Shown: positions 36,446 to 45,965, numbered from the stretch's first letter. The stretch: 64,000 nt of DNA from Rhodospirillales bacterium (GCA_013203595.1 JABMNT010000065.1:1-64000), one strand, 5' to 3'. Translations and numbers: made by a program. Notes: generated from the sequence alone by a model not told the origin.

Positions 36446-37228
36446 ATGCAGGCCTTACAAACAGCCGCAACAGGAATGCTCGCACAGGAACGCAGGACCG
36501 ATGTGATCGCCAATAACCTGGCAAATATGAACACCACCGGCTATCAGCGCCGCCGCCTGGAATTCAACGCACTCATTTATAAGGCGTCGCCACGCCCGGC
36601 ATCACGCGAATCATCGGCCGGCGATCTGGTTCCGGGTGTTGTGCACTCGGGTATGGGCGTGAAAGCCGCCGCCACCTACCGGATTACCGATCAGGGGTTC
36701 CTGAAAGCAACGGAAAAGCCCCTCGACATGGCGATCCAGGGCGGCGGTTATTTCCAGATCCAGTTACCCAACGGCGAAACCGCCTATACCCGCGATGGCA
36801 ACTTTCAGCTGGATCCGGAAGGACAGATTGTCAATCAGGACGGCTTTGTCCTGCAACCGGGAATCAATATTCCGGCAAATACCCAGCAAATCACGGTAAA
36901 TGCCAAGGGCGAGGTTCTGGCGAAAACCGCAGGCCAGGAAACCCCGGTCGCCGTCGGCACCATCCAGATCGCCCTGTTTGCCAATGCCGGCGGCCTCAGG
37001 GCGCTAGGCGACAATCTTTATGGCGCCGATCCCCAGTCCGGTGCGCCGACCATCGTCAATCCGGGCGGGGGTGGCAGCGGAGCGCTGTTGCAGGGGTTTG
37101 TCGAGACGTCCAACGTCAACCCGATCGACGAAATTTCAAAACTGATCAAGGCCCATCGGGCCTATGATATGAACTCAAAGGTTCTGCAGACTGCGGATGC
37201 CATGATGGCACCCATTGGCGCCAAGTAA
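36446..37228 (+). CDS. flgG: Flagellar basal-body distal rod protein FlgG
   Basis: A 260-residue rod protein exported by the flagellar type III system. The N-terminal signature ANNLANMNTTGYQRRRLEF, the central VPGVVHSGMGVKAAATYRITDQG, AYTRDGNFQLDPEGQIV and the C-terminal VETSNVNPIDEISKLIKAHRAYDMNSK fit FlgG (not FlgF) in length and order. It normally stands beside flgF, flgA and flgH, but here no other flagellar gene is nearby. A sigma-54-type promoter precedes it and a 12-base-pair hairpin follows. Confidence 0.95.
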   Translation: MQALQTAATGMLAQERRTDVIANNLANMNTTGYQRRRLEFNALIYKASPRPASRESSAGDLVPGVVHSGMGVKAAATYRITDQGFLKATEKPLDMAIQGGGYFQIQLPNGETAYTRDGNFQLDPEGQIVNQDGFVLQPGINIPANTQQITVNAKGEVLAKTAGQETPVAVGTIQIALFANAGGLRALGDNLYGADPQSGAPTIVNPGGGGSGALLQGFVETSNVNPIDEISKLIKAHRAYDMNSKVLQTADAMMAPIGAK

Positions 37229-37244
37229 ACGCCCAGTCGCCTAA

Positions 37245-37278
37245 CAGGGTGGCGGGTCTTGGTCTCCCCGCCACCCTG
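37245..37278 (+). terminator. Strong hairpin after flgG
   Basis: CAGGGTGGCGGG (37245-37256) pairs perfectly with CCCGCCACCCTG (37267-37278) around a ten-base loop, 16 bases past the flgG stop. There is no good T-run after it, so termination may be weak or it may protect the 3' end. Confidence 0.65.
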
Positions 37279-37337
37279 ATTTCATGCCCTTTCAGCAGGC
37301 GCCGGAGCAGGCCCGGTGGCGATGGATAGGTGGATTA

Positions 37338-38210
37338 TCAGTCAAAATCGATGAAGAGCGGCTGATGATCGGAGCCCTGTGCCTGCTGGTCGACCCGCAT
37401 TGCGGTCGCCCGCTCAGCCAGTGCGACGGTGGCAAAGGCATAGTCAATGCGCTTATCGCCTTTCTCGTCGGGGCAGGTTTTACCCGCGGCGCCATCCAAT
37501 GGCTGGCCCAGACGGGTCCAGATATCCACCAGGCCGTCGAGCCGGGTCAGCCGTCCATAGTGGCGATCAGAGGGGCCGACCAGTTGTTCATATTCCGAAG
37601 AGTCCGGTTCCAGGTTAAAGTCGCCCATCAGCAGGGCCGGCGCCGGCATCGGTGGTTGTGGCCCGTCCGTGGTCCAGTGACGGCCCGCCTGTTTGCCGCT
37701 CCAGGCCCCGCCGTGGCGGGGTGCGTTGCGGACCGTTTTCAGCAGACTGCGGATCTGCAGGGCCCGTTCCGGGGCGGCGGCGTGGCCCAAATGCACGCTG
37801 TAGACCCGCATCAGCCCCAGATCCCCGTCAATCACCCCTTCCAGGGCCGAACGCTGCAGGGCCAAAGGCCCGGCCAGGCCATATTTGGGCAAAAGATGGT
37901 TGCGGCTCGAGATGATCGGGGTTTTGCTGAGCAGCATATTGCCGAACTGGCGGCGGCGGTTGATAACGCGGCCATCCGTATCGGTATGGCTGGCATCGAG
38001 ATCAACGCCCGGGCCATAGGTCACGTAATGCCTGGGGAACAGCGCGCTCAGCTCCGCCACCTGGTCGGTCATGGCCGTGGTTGAATTAAACTGCTCGACC
38101 TCCTGCAGGGCGATCACATCCGCATCGCCGATGTCGGCGGCGATCCGCGCCAGATCAACAATGCCGTCTTTGCCGGTGCCGTACTGGATGTTGTAGCTTG
38201 CAAATTTCAC
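37338..38210 (-). CDS. Endonuclease/exonuclease/phosphatase (EEP) family protein
   Basis: A 290-residue metal-dependent phosphoesterase-fold protein. Key family motifs are ASYNIQYG near the start, VIALQEVEQF (metal-binding Glu), the MGDFNLEPDS segment (Asp/Asn) and the final GSDHQPLFIDF (Asp-His). No signal peptide is seen. I favour GTG 38210, which has TGAGGTG upstream; a GTG five codons earlier is possible. The substrate could be nucleic acid, phospholipid or inositol phosphate. It converges on flgG with no functional link. Confidence 0.85.
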   Translation of the reverse strand: MKFASYNIQYGTGKDGIVDLARIAADIGDADVIALQEVEQFNSTTAMTDQVAELSALFPRHYVTYGPGVDLDASHTDTDGRVINRRRQFGNMLLSKTPIISSRNHLLPKYGLAGPLALQRSALEGVIDGDLGLMRVYSVHLGHAAAPERALQIRSLLKTVRNAPRHGGAWSGKQAGRHWTTDGPQPPMPAPALLMGDFNLEPDSSEYEQLVGPSDRHYGRLTRLDGLVDIWTRLGQPLDGAAGKTCPDEKGDKRIDYAFATVALAERATAMRVDQQAQGSDHQPLFIDFD

Positions 38211-38416
38211 TGGAAAACACCTCACTTAAATCAATGGGTTTTGTCTGTGGCCTGAACGTGAATTAGCGCTCCTGTAAAGCTAGAACGGAAACCAGCCCAA
38301 TGGCGAGGAATTTTCTGGGTGGTCCGTCCGCATACGTCGCAATGGGAGTTCGTTCATTGCAACGGCCCGCGAAAGGCACTTGATAAAAACAGGTGCAACC
38401 GACACCATGTGCCCGC

Positions 38417-40957
38417 ATGAACAAACTACCCATTGACGGCATTTTACCGACACTCTGCGCGGCCCTGGACAACAGCGCCAATGTGGTTCTGCAGGCACCA
38501 CCCGGCGCCGGCAAAACGACACGTGTTCCTCTGGCGTTGCTGGATGCGCCGTGGCGGCGCGGCGGCAAAATCATAATGCTGGAGCCGCGCCGCCTGGCCG
38601 CACGCGCGGCCGCCCGGCGCATGGCGCTCACTCTGGGTGAGGCGGTCGGAAAAACGGTCGGCTACCGGGTCCAGCTCGACAGCCAGGTCGGCCCCGATAC
38701 GCTTATCGAAGTGGTTACCGAAGGTATCCTGACCCGCCGCCTGCAGCGCGACCCGTCGCTTGAAGGGGTCGCTGCCGTTATTTTCGATGAGTTTCATGAG
38801 CGCAATCTGCAGGCGGACCTGGGCCTGGCCTTATGCCTGGACGGTCAGGCCGGGCTGCGCGAGGACCTGCGCCTGCTGGTCATGTCGGCGACCCTTGACG
38901 GGGCGCCGGTTGCCGCGCTGATGGGCGATGCGGCGGTGGTCTCCAGCGAAGGGCGGGCCTATCACGTTGCCACCCACTATCTGGGCAAACCCGCCGTCAG
39001 CCGGTTCAGGGACACGTTTTGTCCGGCCGTGGTCGCGGCCATTCAGCGGGCAATTAAAGAAGAGACCGGCAGCATCCTTGTTTTCCTGCCCGGCGAAGGC
39101 GAGATCCGCCGGGTCGGGGCCTTGCTTAAAGATTACCCGCTGCCAGTCCATGTATCGGTTTTGCCTCTGTACGGCGCGCTTCCGCAAAGCCAGCAGGACC
39201 AGGCCATTGCCCCGACAAGGGCTGATCAGAGAAAGATTGTTCTGGCTACCGCCATTGCCGAAACCAGCCTGACCATTGAAGGGATCCGGGTGGTGATTGA
39301 TGGCGGTCTGTCGCGCGAGCCCCGGTTCGATCCGCAAAGCGGCATGACCCGGCTGGTTACCGACGCGGTTTCCCTGGCCGGCGCCACCCAGCGCCAGGGC
39401 CGGGCCGGCCGCGTCGCGCCCGGCATCTGCTATCGGTTGTGGGACAAGGCGGGTGAGGGCGCGTTGCGGACATTCCGCCAGCCGGAAATCCTGAATGCCG
39501 ACCTGGCCCCGCTGGCCCTCGATCTGGCCAGCTGGGGGATTTCCGATGCCGGCGCCCTCAACTGGCTGACACCACCGCCGGAGGCGCCGCTGGCCCAGGC
39601 GAGGGATCTCCTTCGCCTGCTCGATGCGCTGGACGGGCAGGGGAGGATCACGGCCCATGGGCGGGCCATGGCCGAACTGGCGATGCATCCGCGGCTTGCT
39701 CATATGGTGATCAGGGGCGCCGATATGGGATGGGCCGATACCGCGTGCAAGGTGGCCGCTGTGTTATCGGAAAGGGATATCGCCGAGCGCGACGGGCACA
39801 ACCCGGTGCCGGCGGATCTGAATTTACGGCTGAGTGCGCTGAACGGCGATGCAACACCGCTTCAGATAAACCGCAATGGGCTCAGCCGGATCCGGACGCT
39901 GGCCAGACTTTGGCGGAAACGCCTGCCAAAGCAGGCTGATCCTGACCATGGCCTCGACCTCTCTGGCGACGATCAGACCGGCGCGCTGGTCGCTCTTGCC
40001 TATCCGGACCGCATCGCCCGGCGGCGTGCGGGCGGCGACGCGCGTTACCTGCAAAGCAATGGCAAAGGCGCTGCATTGCCGGCAGAAGACGCCTTGGCAG
40101 ACGCGCCTTATCTGGCCATCTCCCTGCTTACAGATGATATGCGGGACGCCCGCATACGGCTGGCGTCGCGCATTACTGCGTCGACCATTGAATATCTGTT
40201 TGAAAACCAGATTATTGAAAAAGAAACCGCTGTCTGGGACAGTCAGAACCAGGCGGTGCTGGCGCGCCGACAAAAGTGCCTGCAGGCCCTGGTGCTTCAC
40301 GATGCCCCGGCCAAAACCATTCCGCCCGAGCAGATTGCCAACGCCCTCATTGGCGGCATCCGGGAAATGGGCCTGGACTGTCTGCCCTGGAGCAAGGATG
40401 CGATCGACTGGCGTCAACGGGTGCGATGCCTTTATCAGGGCACGGGCAGCGGCGCTGATCTGTCGGACGAGGCCCTGATGCAGAACCTGGAAGACTGGTT
40501 GCAGCCCTATTTGTCAGGCAAAAGCCGGCTCAGTCATCTGAAATCACTGGATATGGCGGGCATCTTGAAAGCCATGATGGACTGGGCCGCGCAGCAGGCG
40601 CTGGAAAAACAGGTTCCCAGCCATTTTACGGTTCCCAGCGGCTCCAGCATCCGCATTGATTATTCCGATCCGGCGGCCCCGGTATTGCCGGTCAAACTGC
40701 AGGAAATGTTCGGCTCAACCGAAACTCCCAGCCTGCTGGACGGCCGGCTTGCCCTGACCATCCATCTGCTGTCCCCGGCGGGACGCACCCTGCAAATCAC
40801 CCAGGACCTTCCGGCGTTCTGGAACAACGCTTACCCACAGGTCAAAGCCGAGATGAGGGGGCGCTATCCGAAACATCCCTGGCCGGACGATCCGGTTGCG
40901 GCAACGGCGACGCGCCACGCCAAGAGCCGAATGGGGAAAACCCGTGAACGGAAATAA
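38417..40957 (+). CDS. hrpB: ATP-dependent helicase HrpB
   Basis: A DEAH-type superfamily 2 helicase of 846 residues, the usual HrpB size. Motif I is APPGAGKTTRVPLAL, motif II is DEFHER, motif III is MSATLDG, and QRQGRAGRVAPG is motif VI. The C-terminal HrpB-specific region includes GGDARYLQSNGKGAAL, and the protein ends with the conserved WPDDPVAATATRHAKSR. I chose ATG 38417 as the most natural start. The role in bacteria is uncertain; links to RNA processing are known for HrpA but not clearly for HrpB. Confidence 0.94.
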   Translation: MNKLPIDGILPTLCAALDNSANVVLQAPPGAGKTTRVPLALLDAPWRRGGKIIMLEPRRLAARAAARRMALTLGEAVGKTVGYRVQLDSQVGPDTLIEVVTEGILTRRLQRDPSLEGVAAVIFDEFHERNLQADLGLALCLDGQAGLREDLRLLVMSATLDGAPVAALMGDAAVVSSEGRAYHVATHYLGKPAVSRFRDTFCPAVVAAIQRAIKEETGSILVFLPGEGEIRRVGALLKDYPLPVHVSVLPLYGALPQSQQDQAIAPTRADQRKIVLATAIAETSLTIEGIRVVIDGGLSREPRFDPQSGMTRLVTDAVSLAGATQRQGRAGRVAPGICYRLWDKAGEGALRTFRQPEILNADLAPLALDLASWGISDAGALNWLTPPPEAPLAQARDLLRLLDALDGQGRITAHGRAMAELAMHPRLAHMVIRGADMGWADTACKVAAVLSERDIAERDGHNPVPADLNLRLSALNGDATPLQINRNGLSRIRTLARLWRKRLPKQADPDHGLDLSGDDQTGALVALAYPDRIARRRAGGDARYLQSNGKGAALPAEDALADAPYLAISLLTDDMRDARIRLASRITASTIEYLFENQIIEKETAVWDSQNQAVLARRQKCLQALVLHDAPAKTIPPEQIANALIGGIREMGLDCLPWSKDAIDWRQRVRCLYQGTGSGADLSDEALMQNLEDWLQPYLSGKSRLSHLKSLDMAGILKAMMDWAAQQALEKQVPSHFTVPSGSSIRIDYSDPAAPVLPVKLQEMFGSTETPSLLDGRLALTIHLLSPAGRTLQITQDLPAFWNNAYPQVKAEMRGRYPKHPWPDDPVAATATRHAKSRMGKTRERK

Positions 40958-41121
40958 TGTTCCAATCGCACTGACAGAAACGGCAGACGCTACCGGCCCG
41001 TCAGCCCCATGGAGCCGGAAAATCTAATCGCCGGCGATCCAATGAATGGGACGACTGAACAATTGATGCGATCGCTGAATACTGGATGGAAGTTGCGCCT
41101 CCGGTCAGATAACTTGGCGCC

Positions 41122-42345
41122 ATGACCATTGCCTCTCCCGCTCCGCCATCACCCCATACCGCCCTGCCAACCGTTGTCGGTGTCACCCTGCTGGTGCAGG
41201 CGCTGGCCAGCATGAGTGCCATACTGCCCTCGGCGATTGCGCCGGAACTGGCGGCGGCCCATGGCGTGGCCGGCTCGCTGATTGGCCTGCAGGTCAGTTG
41301 CATTTATATCGGTGCGATGATGACCTCGGTTATCGGCGGCGCCGTGGTCCGGCGCTACGGGGCTCTGCGCTGCTCGCAACTGGCCCTGCTGCTGGCGGCG
41401 ACCGGTGGTCTGCTGACGGCAATTCCCGAACTGGTGGCGGTTGCCTTCGGCGCGTTCTTTGTCGGTCTGGGCTATGGCCTGACCAACCCGCCGTCCTCGC
41501 ATATGCTGATGAAAGTGACGACGGCGACCAACCGCAATCTGGTGTTTTCCATCAAACAGACAGGGGTTCCCCTGGGCGGCGTGCTGGCCGGGCTGGCCGG
41601 CCCGCCGCTGGCGCTGGCCCTGGGCTGGCAGATGGCACTGATTTGCGGGGCCGGGGTGGCGTTGCTGGTGATGGTGATGATCTCACCCTTTCGCGACCAT
41701 TGGGATCACGACCGGGACCGTTCGGCGGGGCTGCGCAGCAACCCGTTGCGGGATGCGAAAATCGTCTGGCAGAACAGCGGACTGCGCGCCATATCGCTGG
41801 CCGCCTTTACCTTTTCCGCTATGCAGGTGGCGATATCCACCTATACGGTGACCCTGCTGGTCAGTGATATGGATTTCAGTCTGATCGCCGCTGGCGGCGT
41901 GCTGGCGGTGCTCCAGGTGGCCGGGGTTGGCGGGCGCGTGCTGTGGGGCTGGCTGGCCGACCGCAGCCGCAATCCGGGTGCCGTGCTGATCCTTATCACC
42001 CTGGTCACCTGTGGCGCGGCGCTGGCGATGGCATTGCTGTCGGCGGCAACGCCGGCACCGCTGGTTTATCTGATATTCGGTGTCATGGGGTTAACGGCGG
42101 TAGGCTGGAACGGGGTCTATCTGGCCGAAGTTGCCCGTCTGGCACCGCCCGGACTGATCGGCAGTGCGACCGGATCGTCCATGGTTGTCACCTATGCCGG
42201 GGTGATGCTCGGCCCGGCCGCCATTGCCGGGCTGTATGGGCTGGTCGGGTCTTATACCCTGACCTTTGCCCTGTTTGCCATTGTCCCGCTGACCGGATTA
42301 ATTTTCGTTGTTCAGGCCCGAAAGGCGGGCCAGTCGAAACCGTGA
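41122..42345 (+). CDS. Major facilitator superfamily transporter
   Basis: A 407-residue protein with about twelve hydrophobic segments in two halves. MFS landmarks include GGAVVRRYGALR between helices 2 and 3 and GRVLWGWLADRSR at the equivalent position in the second half, plus the ...SIKQTGVPLGG stretch in helix 5. It resembles the CynX/NimT or nitrate/oxalate-like branches only loosely, so no substrate is proposed. Its last 48 bases overlap the end of the convergent EF-hand gene. Confidence 0.85.
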   Translation: MTIASPAPPSPHTALPTVVGVTLLVQALASMSAILPSAIAPELAAAHGVAGSLIGLQVSCIYIGAMMTSVIGGAVVRRYGALRCSQLALLLAATGGLLTAIPELVAVAFGAFFVGLGYGLTNPPSSHMLMKVTTATNRNLVFSIKQTGVPLGGVLAGLAGPPLALALGWQMALICGAGVALLVMVMISPFRDHWDHDRDRSAGLRSNPLRDAKIVWQNSGLRAISLAAFTFSAMQVAISTYTVTLLVSDMDFSLIAAGGVLAVLQVAGVGGRVLWGWLADRSRNPGAVLILITLVTCGAALAMALLSAATPAPLVYLIFGVMGLTAVGWNGVYLAEVARLAPPGLIGSATGSSMVVTYAGVMLGPAAIAGLYGLVGSYTLTFALFAIVPLTGLIFVVQARKAGQSKP

Positions 42346-42795
42346 GGCCGGCTGGTTGGCGGCATGGCGCTTGCGCATTTCATACTGGGCCCGCATCCGT
42401 TCGCGGAATAAATCGATTTCGCTGCGCGATATCTTGCCGTCGGCATCGTCATCAAAGTGCTTAAAGCGGGTGCGCGACGGGATTAAATATTCGTCCAGGC
42501 TGACCCGGCTGTCGCCATTTCCATCTAGATCAAGAAACCGCCGGATCGAGGATTGGGCGTTGGCATATTCCTTCATGGAAACTGATTTGTCGCCGTTGGC
42601 GTCGAGCTTGGTGAACTGCTGGCCACGTTTTTCCAGAAATTCGCGAAGACTGATGGCGCCGTTGGCATCGGCGTCAATCTCCTGGAACCAGCGGCTGCTT
42701 TTGTCGGGCTCTACGGTCCCGGCATTTGCCGGCAGGGTGGCGAGGCCGGCCAGGGCCAGACCGATGAGCGGAAGTCTTCTGGTTTTCTGTGCCAT
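42298..42795 (-). CDS. Exported EF-hand protein, four motifs
   Basis: A 165-residue protein with a signal peptide (cleavage near PANAG) and four EF-hand loops: DADANGAISLREF, DANGDKSVSMKEY, DLDGNGDSRVSLDEY and DDDADGKISRSEI. All have acidic residues at positions 1, 3 and 5 and most have the position-12 acid. It would bind calcium in the periplasm or outside. I chose ATG 42795, four bases after the first EF-hand gene, so the pair is an operon. Its last 48 bases are antisense to the MFS gene end. The basic tail is RMRAQYEMRKR. Confidence 0.85.
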   Translation of the reverse strand: MAQKTRRLPLIGLALAGLATLPANAGTVEPDKSSRWFQEIDADANGAISLREFLEKRGQQFTKLDANGDKSVSMKEYANAQSSIRRFLDLDGNGDSRVSLDEYLIPSRTRFKHFDDDADGKISRSEIDLFRERMRAQYEMRKRHAANQPASRFRLARLSGLNNEN

Positions 42796-42799
42796 GGTG

Positions 42800-43213
42800 T
42801 TATCCCGTCGTCGTGGTTTCTGGGCCGTATTTCCGAACCTTGCGCTGGAAATTGAGGGCCTCGTGGGGAGTGATCCGTCCATCGCCGTCGATATCGATGA
42901 TCTCGAACCGGCCCCGGCCGGTGGCTTCGAACTCGATCAGGGTGAGACGGCCGTCGGCATTGGTATCCATGCGCTGGAAACGCGCCGTCCAGCTGGGGCT
43001 GGCGGCAACCTCGGCGGCTGAAATTTCGCCGTCGCCATTGACGTCGATGACCAAAAACCGCTCGTAGCGCATGGCCTGCAGCTCGCGCAGGGAAATCCCG
43101 CCGTCCCGGTTGTTGTCGAGGGCGACAAACCAGCTATCGGCCGGTTTTTCTTCGGCAATGGCCGAAATCGCCAACAGCAATCCTGCAAACAGACCCACCA
43201 ACAGACTTTTCAT
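42800..43213 (-). CDS. Exported EF-hand protein, four motifs
   Basis: A 137-residue secreted protein. A signal peptide ends near AISAIAEE (residue 20). Four calcium loops follow: DNNRDGGISLREL, DVNGDGEISAAEV, DTNADGRLTLIEF and DIDGDGRITPHEA. The three after the first are close to the canonical calmodulin-type 12-residue loop. It is the upstream partner of the second EF-hand gene (four-base gap). Calcium buffering or sensing in the periplasm is likely; no partner domain is visible. Confidence 0.88.
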   Translation of the reverse strand: MKSLLVGLFAGLLLAISAIAEEKPADSWFVALDNNRDGGISLRELQAMRYERFLVIDVNGDGEISAAEVAASPSWTARFQRMDTNADGRLTLIEFEATGRGRFEIIDIDGDGRITPHEALNFQRKVRKYGPETTTTG

Positions 43214-43371
43214 TATACCAGATCCTTATTCAGATAGCGCATCGCCCGGGCCTGTCGAGCACGGACGGAACCTGCAGAATAACGCGAAAGAGTGAACCGG
43301 AATTTAAGAGGGATGGTTAACAGCTGTAAATTTTATGTGTTGGAAATCAAGGTCTTAAATTTATTTTATGG

Positions 43372-43752
43372 TTAATTTTTCCATTCGGGGTCGCGAAATT
43401 CCTGAATTTCCAGGCGGTACCCGTTGGGGTCAATAAACAGGCAGGAATAGACATTGAAGCGCTCGGAAAAGGCCGGTGAGCGCTCACAGGTGACGCCTTT
43501 GTTAACCAGGGTTGCATGAAATCCATCGACATCGTCAACAACCAGGCTGATGGTGACACCAACCGGGCTGGTTGGCCTGTCGGCCAGAGTGCACAGGCCG
43601 ATGAAGCTGGTCGGGCTGAGTTTGTAGATATGGCACGGGCCCTGATCCAGAGCGAATTCAAGCTCCATAACATCGCGGTAAAAGGCGGAGGTTGCGGCCA
43701 GGTCGTCGGTATATAAAAAAGTGACCTGTTGACGGATCAATGGGCGTTTCAT
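43372..43752 (-). CDS. VOC-superfamily (glyoxalase-like) protein
   Basis: A 126-residue single VOC domain with the beta-alpha-beta-beta-beta repeat: VTFLYTDDLAATSAFYRDVMELE opens the first half and VTISLVVDDVDGFHATLVNKG the second, ending SCLFIDPNGYRLEIQEF. The family includes glyoxalases, dioxygenases and drug-binding proteins, and no specific one is indicated. It has its own start at 43752 and is divergent from the next gene. Confidence 0.83.
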   Translation of the reverse strand: MKRPLIRQQVTFLYTDDLAATSAFYRDVMELEFALDQGPCHIYKLSPTSFIGLCTLADRPTSPVGVTISLVVDDVDGFHATLVNKGVTCERSPAFSERFNVYSCLFIDPNGYRLEIQEFRDPEWKN

Positions 43753-43831
43753 GGTCGATTTCCCTTATGTGAAGGCGTAGGTTCGGATAAACTGTGTCAG
43801 CTTACGATTAATTAGCAATGGGATACTGCCT

Positions 43832-44194
43832 ATGCCGTTTGTCCATAAAGACGACGAAGGAAAAATTCTAGCCGTCTATGAAGATTTTCTCGAAGGCACC
43901 GAAGAGGTGCTGTCGGATGATCCGGCGCTGGTCGCCTTTATTACCAGGAACATTCCGAACGCCGGTATGGTCGACGAATGGGTGCAGTCCGATCTGGCCC
44001 TGTCGCGGGTTGTTGAGGATCTGGTCGATGTGCTGATTGAAAAGAACCTGATCATGTTCACCGACCTGCCGGAAGGCGCGCAACAGAAATTGATGGAACG
44101 CCGGGGCCTGCGCAAGGAGTTCTCCTACGTGGAAAACCTGTTTGGCGACGATGAGAACGGTTTTGATGATAACGACAATGAAGGCATGTTTTAA
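43832..44194 (+). CDS. Small conserved acidic protein (tryptophan synthase beta-like annotation group)
   Basis: A 120-residue acidic protein starting MPFVHKDDEGKILAVYED, with a helical middle (VVEDLVDVLIEKNLIMFTDLPEGAQQKLMERRGLR) and an Asp/Glu/Asn-rich tail. Homologues of this pattern carry the old label 'tryptophan synthase subunit beta-like', which does not reflect activity: no PLP lysine or cofactor motif is present. It sits 12 bases before the DUF1194 gene and is probably co-transcribed. Function unknown. Confidence 0.7.
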   Translation: MPFVHKDDEGKILAVYEDFLEGTEEVLSDDPALVAFITRNIPNAGMVDEWVQSDLALSRVVEDLVDVLIEKNLIMFTDLPEGAQQKLMERRGLRKEFSYVENLFGDDENGFDDNDNEGMF

Positions 44195-44206
44195 CCGGGC
44201 AGGGGA

Positions 44207-45034
44207 ATGAGGCTGCGGGCTATGGGAAACAGGTGTTTTCGGATTGCACCGCTGGTCATGCTGGCCGGGCTGTTGAGCGGTGGCGCGGCAAGGGCGGAAA
44301 CCGTCGACCTGGCCCTGGTTTTTGCCGTCGATGTGTCCGGCAGCGTCGATGATGAAGAGGCCCTGCTGCAACGCGACGGCTATATCCGGGCGCTCACCGA
44401 CCCCCGCGTTATTGCGGCCATCCAGCACGGCAAACAGGGGCGCATTGCCGCCACCTATTTTGAATGGGCGGGTTTTCATTACCAGAACACCCTGGTTGAC
44501 TGGCAGGTGATCAGCGATGTCAATTCCGCCGGGGAATTTGCCAGACGGATCGCCGCCGCGCCGCGGATCGAGGAAATGTATACGTCGATTTCCGGGGCCA
44601 TCGATTTCGGCATCCGGCGTTTGGCCGAAAACCCCCATACAGGGCTGCGTCAGGCCATCGATATTTCCGGTGACGGCGCCAATAATTCCGGCGATCTGCT
44701 GCCCGCGGCACGGGACCGGGCGGCCCGGCTGGATATCACGATCAACGGCCTGCCCATTGTCAACGACCGGCCAAGCCGCTTTGGCCGCCGCCAGATTGCC
44801 AATCTGGACCTGTATTACCGCGACTGTGTGATCGGCGGACCGCGCGCCTTCCTGATCGTCGCCAACGGATTTCTCGATTTTGCCCGGGCGATCCGGCGCA
44901 AGCTTATCCTTGAAATTGCCGACCGCCAGCCCGCCGATGGCGGTAACAAACCGCCCCTGATACGGGCAGCTCTGGCGCAAAGCCCTGGCTGCGACGCCGG
45001 TGAGCTGCGGATGCGTGACGTGGATGAGTTTTAA
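44207..45034 (+). CDS. DUF1194 VWA-like exported protein
   Basis: A 275-residue exported protein typical of alphaproteobacteria. After a signal peptide (to about ARAE, residue 30), VDLALVFAVDVSGSVDDEE carries an intact DxSxS metal site of a von Willebrand A domain; SGDGANNSGDLL and the later IADRQP segment are family marks. An alternative start at 44222 would shorten the signal by five residues. Intact VWA sites bind metal and ligand proteins; the partner is unknown. Confidence 0.82.
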   Translation: MRLRAMGNRCFRIAPLVMLAGLLSGGAARAETVDLALVFAVDVSGSVDDEEALLQRDGYIRALTDPRVIAAIQHGKQGRIAATYFEWAGFHYQNTLVDWQVISDVNSAGEFARRIAAAPRIEEMYTSISGAIDFGIRRLAENPHTGLRQAIDISGDGANNSGDLLPAARDRAARLDITINGLPIVNDRPSRFGRRQIANLDLYYRDCVIGGPRAFLIVANGFLDFARAIRRKLILEIADRQPADGGNKPPLIRAALAQSPGCDAGELRMRDVDEF

Positions 45035-45098
45035 TTAGGCTTGCCGATTGCGGATAATTGGCAATGATAAGAGCGAGATAGAGGGAGAGGAAAAAATC

Positions 45099-45965
45099 AT
45101 GACAATCGAAAAACGCCCGTTCGGGCGGACCGGACATATGAGCTCGGCAGTGATTTTCGGGGCCGCCGCGCTCGGTGCCGTTGACCAGGCCACGGCCGAT
45201 GGGGTGCTTGATCTGTTGTTCGAATATGGGGTCAACCATATTGATACGGCACCGCGCTATGGCGAGGCTGAGCTCAGGATCGGGCCGTGGATGGACAAAC
45301 ACCGCAAGGATTTCTTTCTGGCCACCAAAACCGGGGCCCGCGACTATGTAGGCGCGAAAGAGGAAATTCACCGCTCGCTGGACCGGCTGCGCACGGACCA
45401 TATCGACCTTCTGCAGATGCACGCCCTGGTCTATCCCGATGAATGCCGCCAGGTCTTCGCCGCCGGCGGTGCGCTGGAAGCCCTGGTCGAAGCCCGCGAA
45501 CAGGGGCTGGTCAAATATCTGGGCATCACCGGGCACGGCTGGACGGTGGCCGCCATGCATCAGCAGAGCCTGGAAAAATTCGACTTTGATTCGATCCTGA
45601 TGCCATGGAACTGGTTTGCCGCCAATCACGCCCTGTACCGGCCCGACTATGACGCCACCCTGGCGCTGTGCAAGCAACGCAATGTGGCGGTGCAGACGAT
45701 CAAGGGCATTGCCCGCGGCCCGTGGGCGGCCGGGGTCACACCCAACCGGACCACCTGGTACCAGCCCATGGAAAATGAAGCGGCGATCCGCACCTCCGTG
45801 CACTGGGTGCTCGGCCATCCGGATATTTTCCTCAATTCGGCGGGCGACGTCAGCCTGCTGCCGGCGATCTTCAAGGCGGCCAGTGAACTGGGTAGCCAGC
45901 CCAGCGATGCCGCCATGGCGGCGCTGCGCGCCGAGGAGGGCATGGCCTCGATCTTCGGCATTTAG
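45099..45965 (+). CDS. Aldo/keto reductase
   Basis: A 288-residue TIM-barrel oxidoreductase. The N-terminal RPFGRTGHMSSAVIFGAAALG, the DTAPRYGEAELRIG segment with the catalytic tyrosine, the ATKTG lysine and the LDRLRTDHIDLLQMHAL strand are diagnostic. The C-terminus lacks a clear classical NADPH-phosphate loop, so cofactor preference is uncertain. I chose ATG 45099, preceded by GGGAGAGG. No substrate is suggested by the neighbours. Confidence 0.86.
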   Translation: MTIEKRPFGRTGHMSSAVIFGAAALGAVDQATADGVLDLLFEYGVNHIDTAPRYGEAELRIGPWMDKHRKDFFLATKTGARDYVGAKEEIHRSLDRLRTDHIDLLQMHALVYPDECRQVFAAGGALEALVEAREQGLVKYLGITGHGWTVAAMHQQSLEKFDFDSILMPWNWFAANHALYRPDYDATLALCKQRNVAVQTIKGIARGPWAAGVTPNRTTWYQPMENEAAIRTSVHWVLGHPDIFLNSAGDVSLLPAIFKAASELGSQPSDAAMAALRAEEGMASIFGI

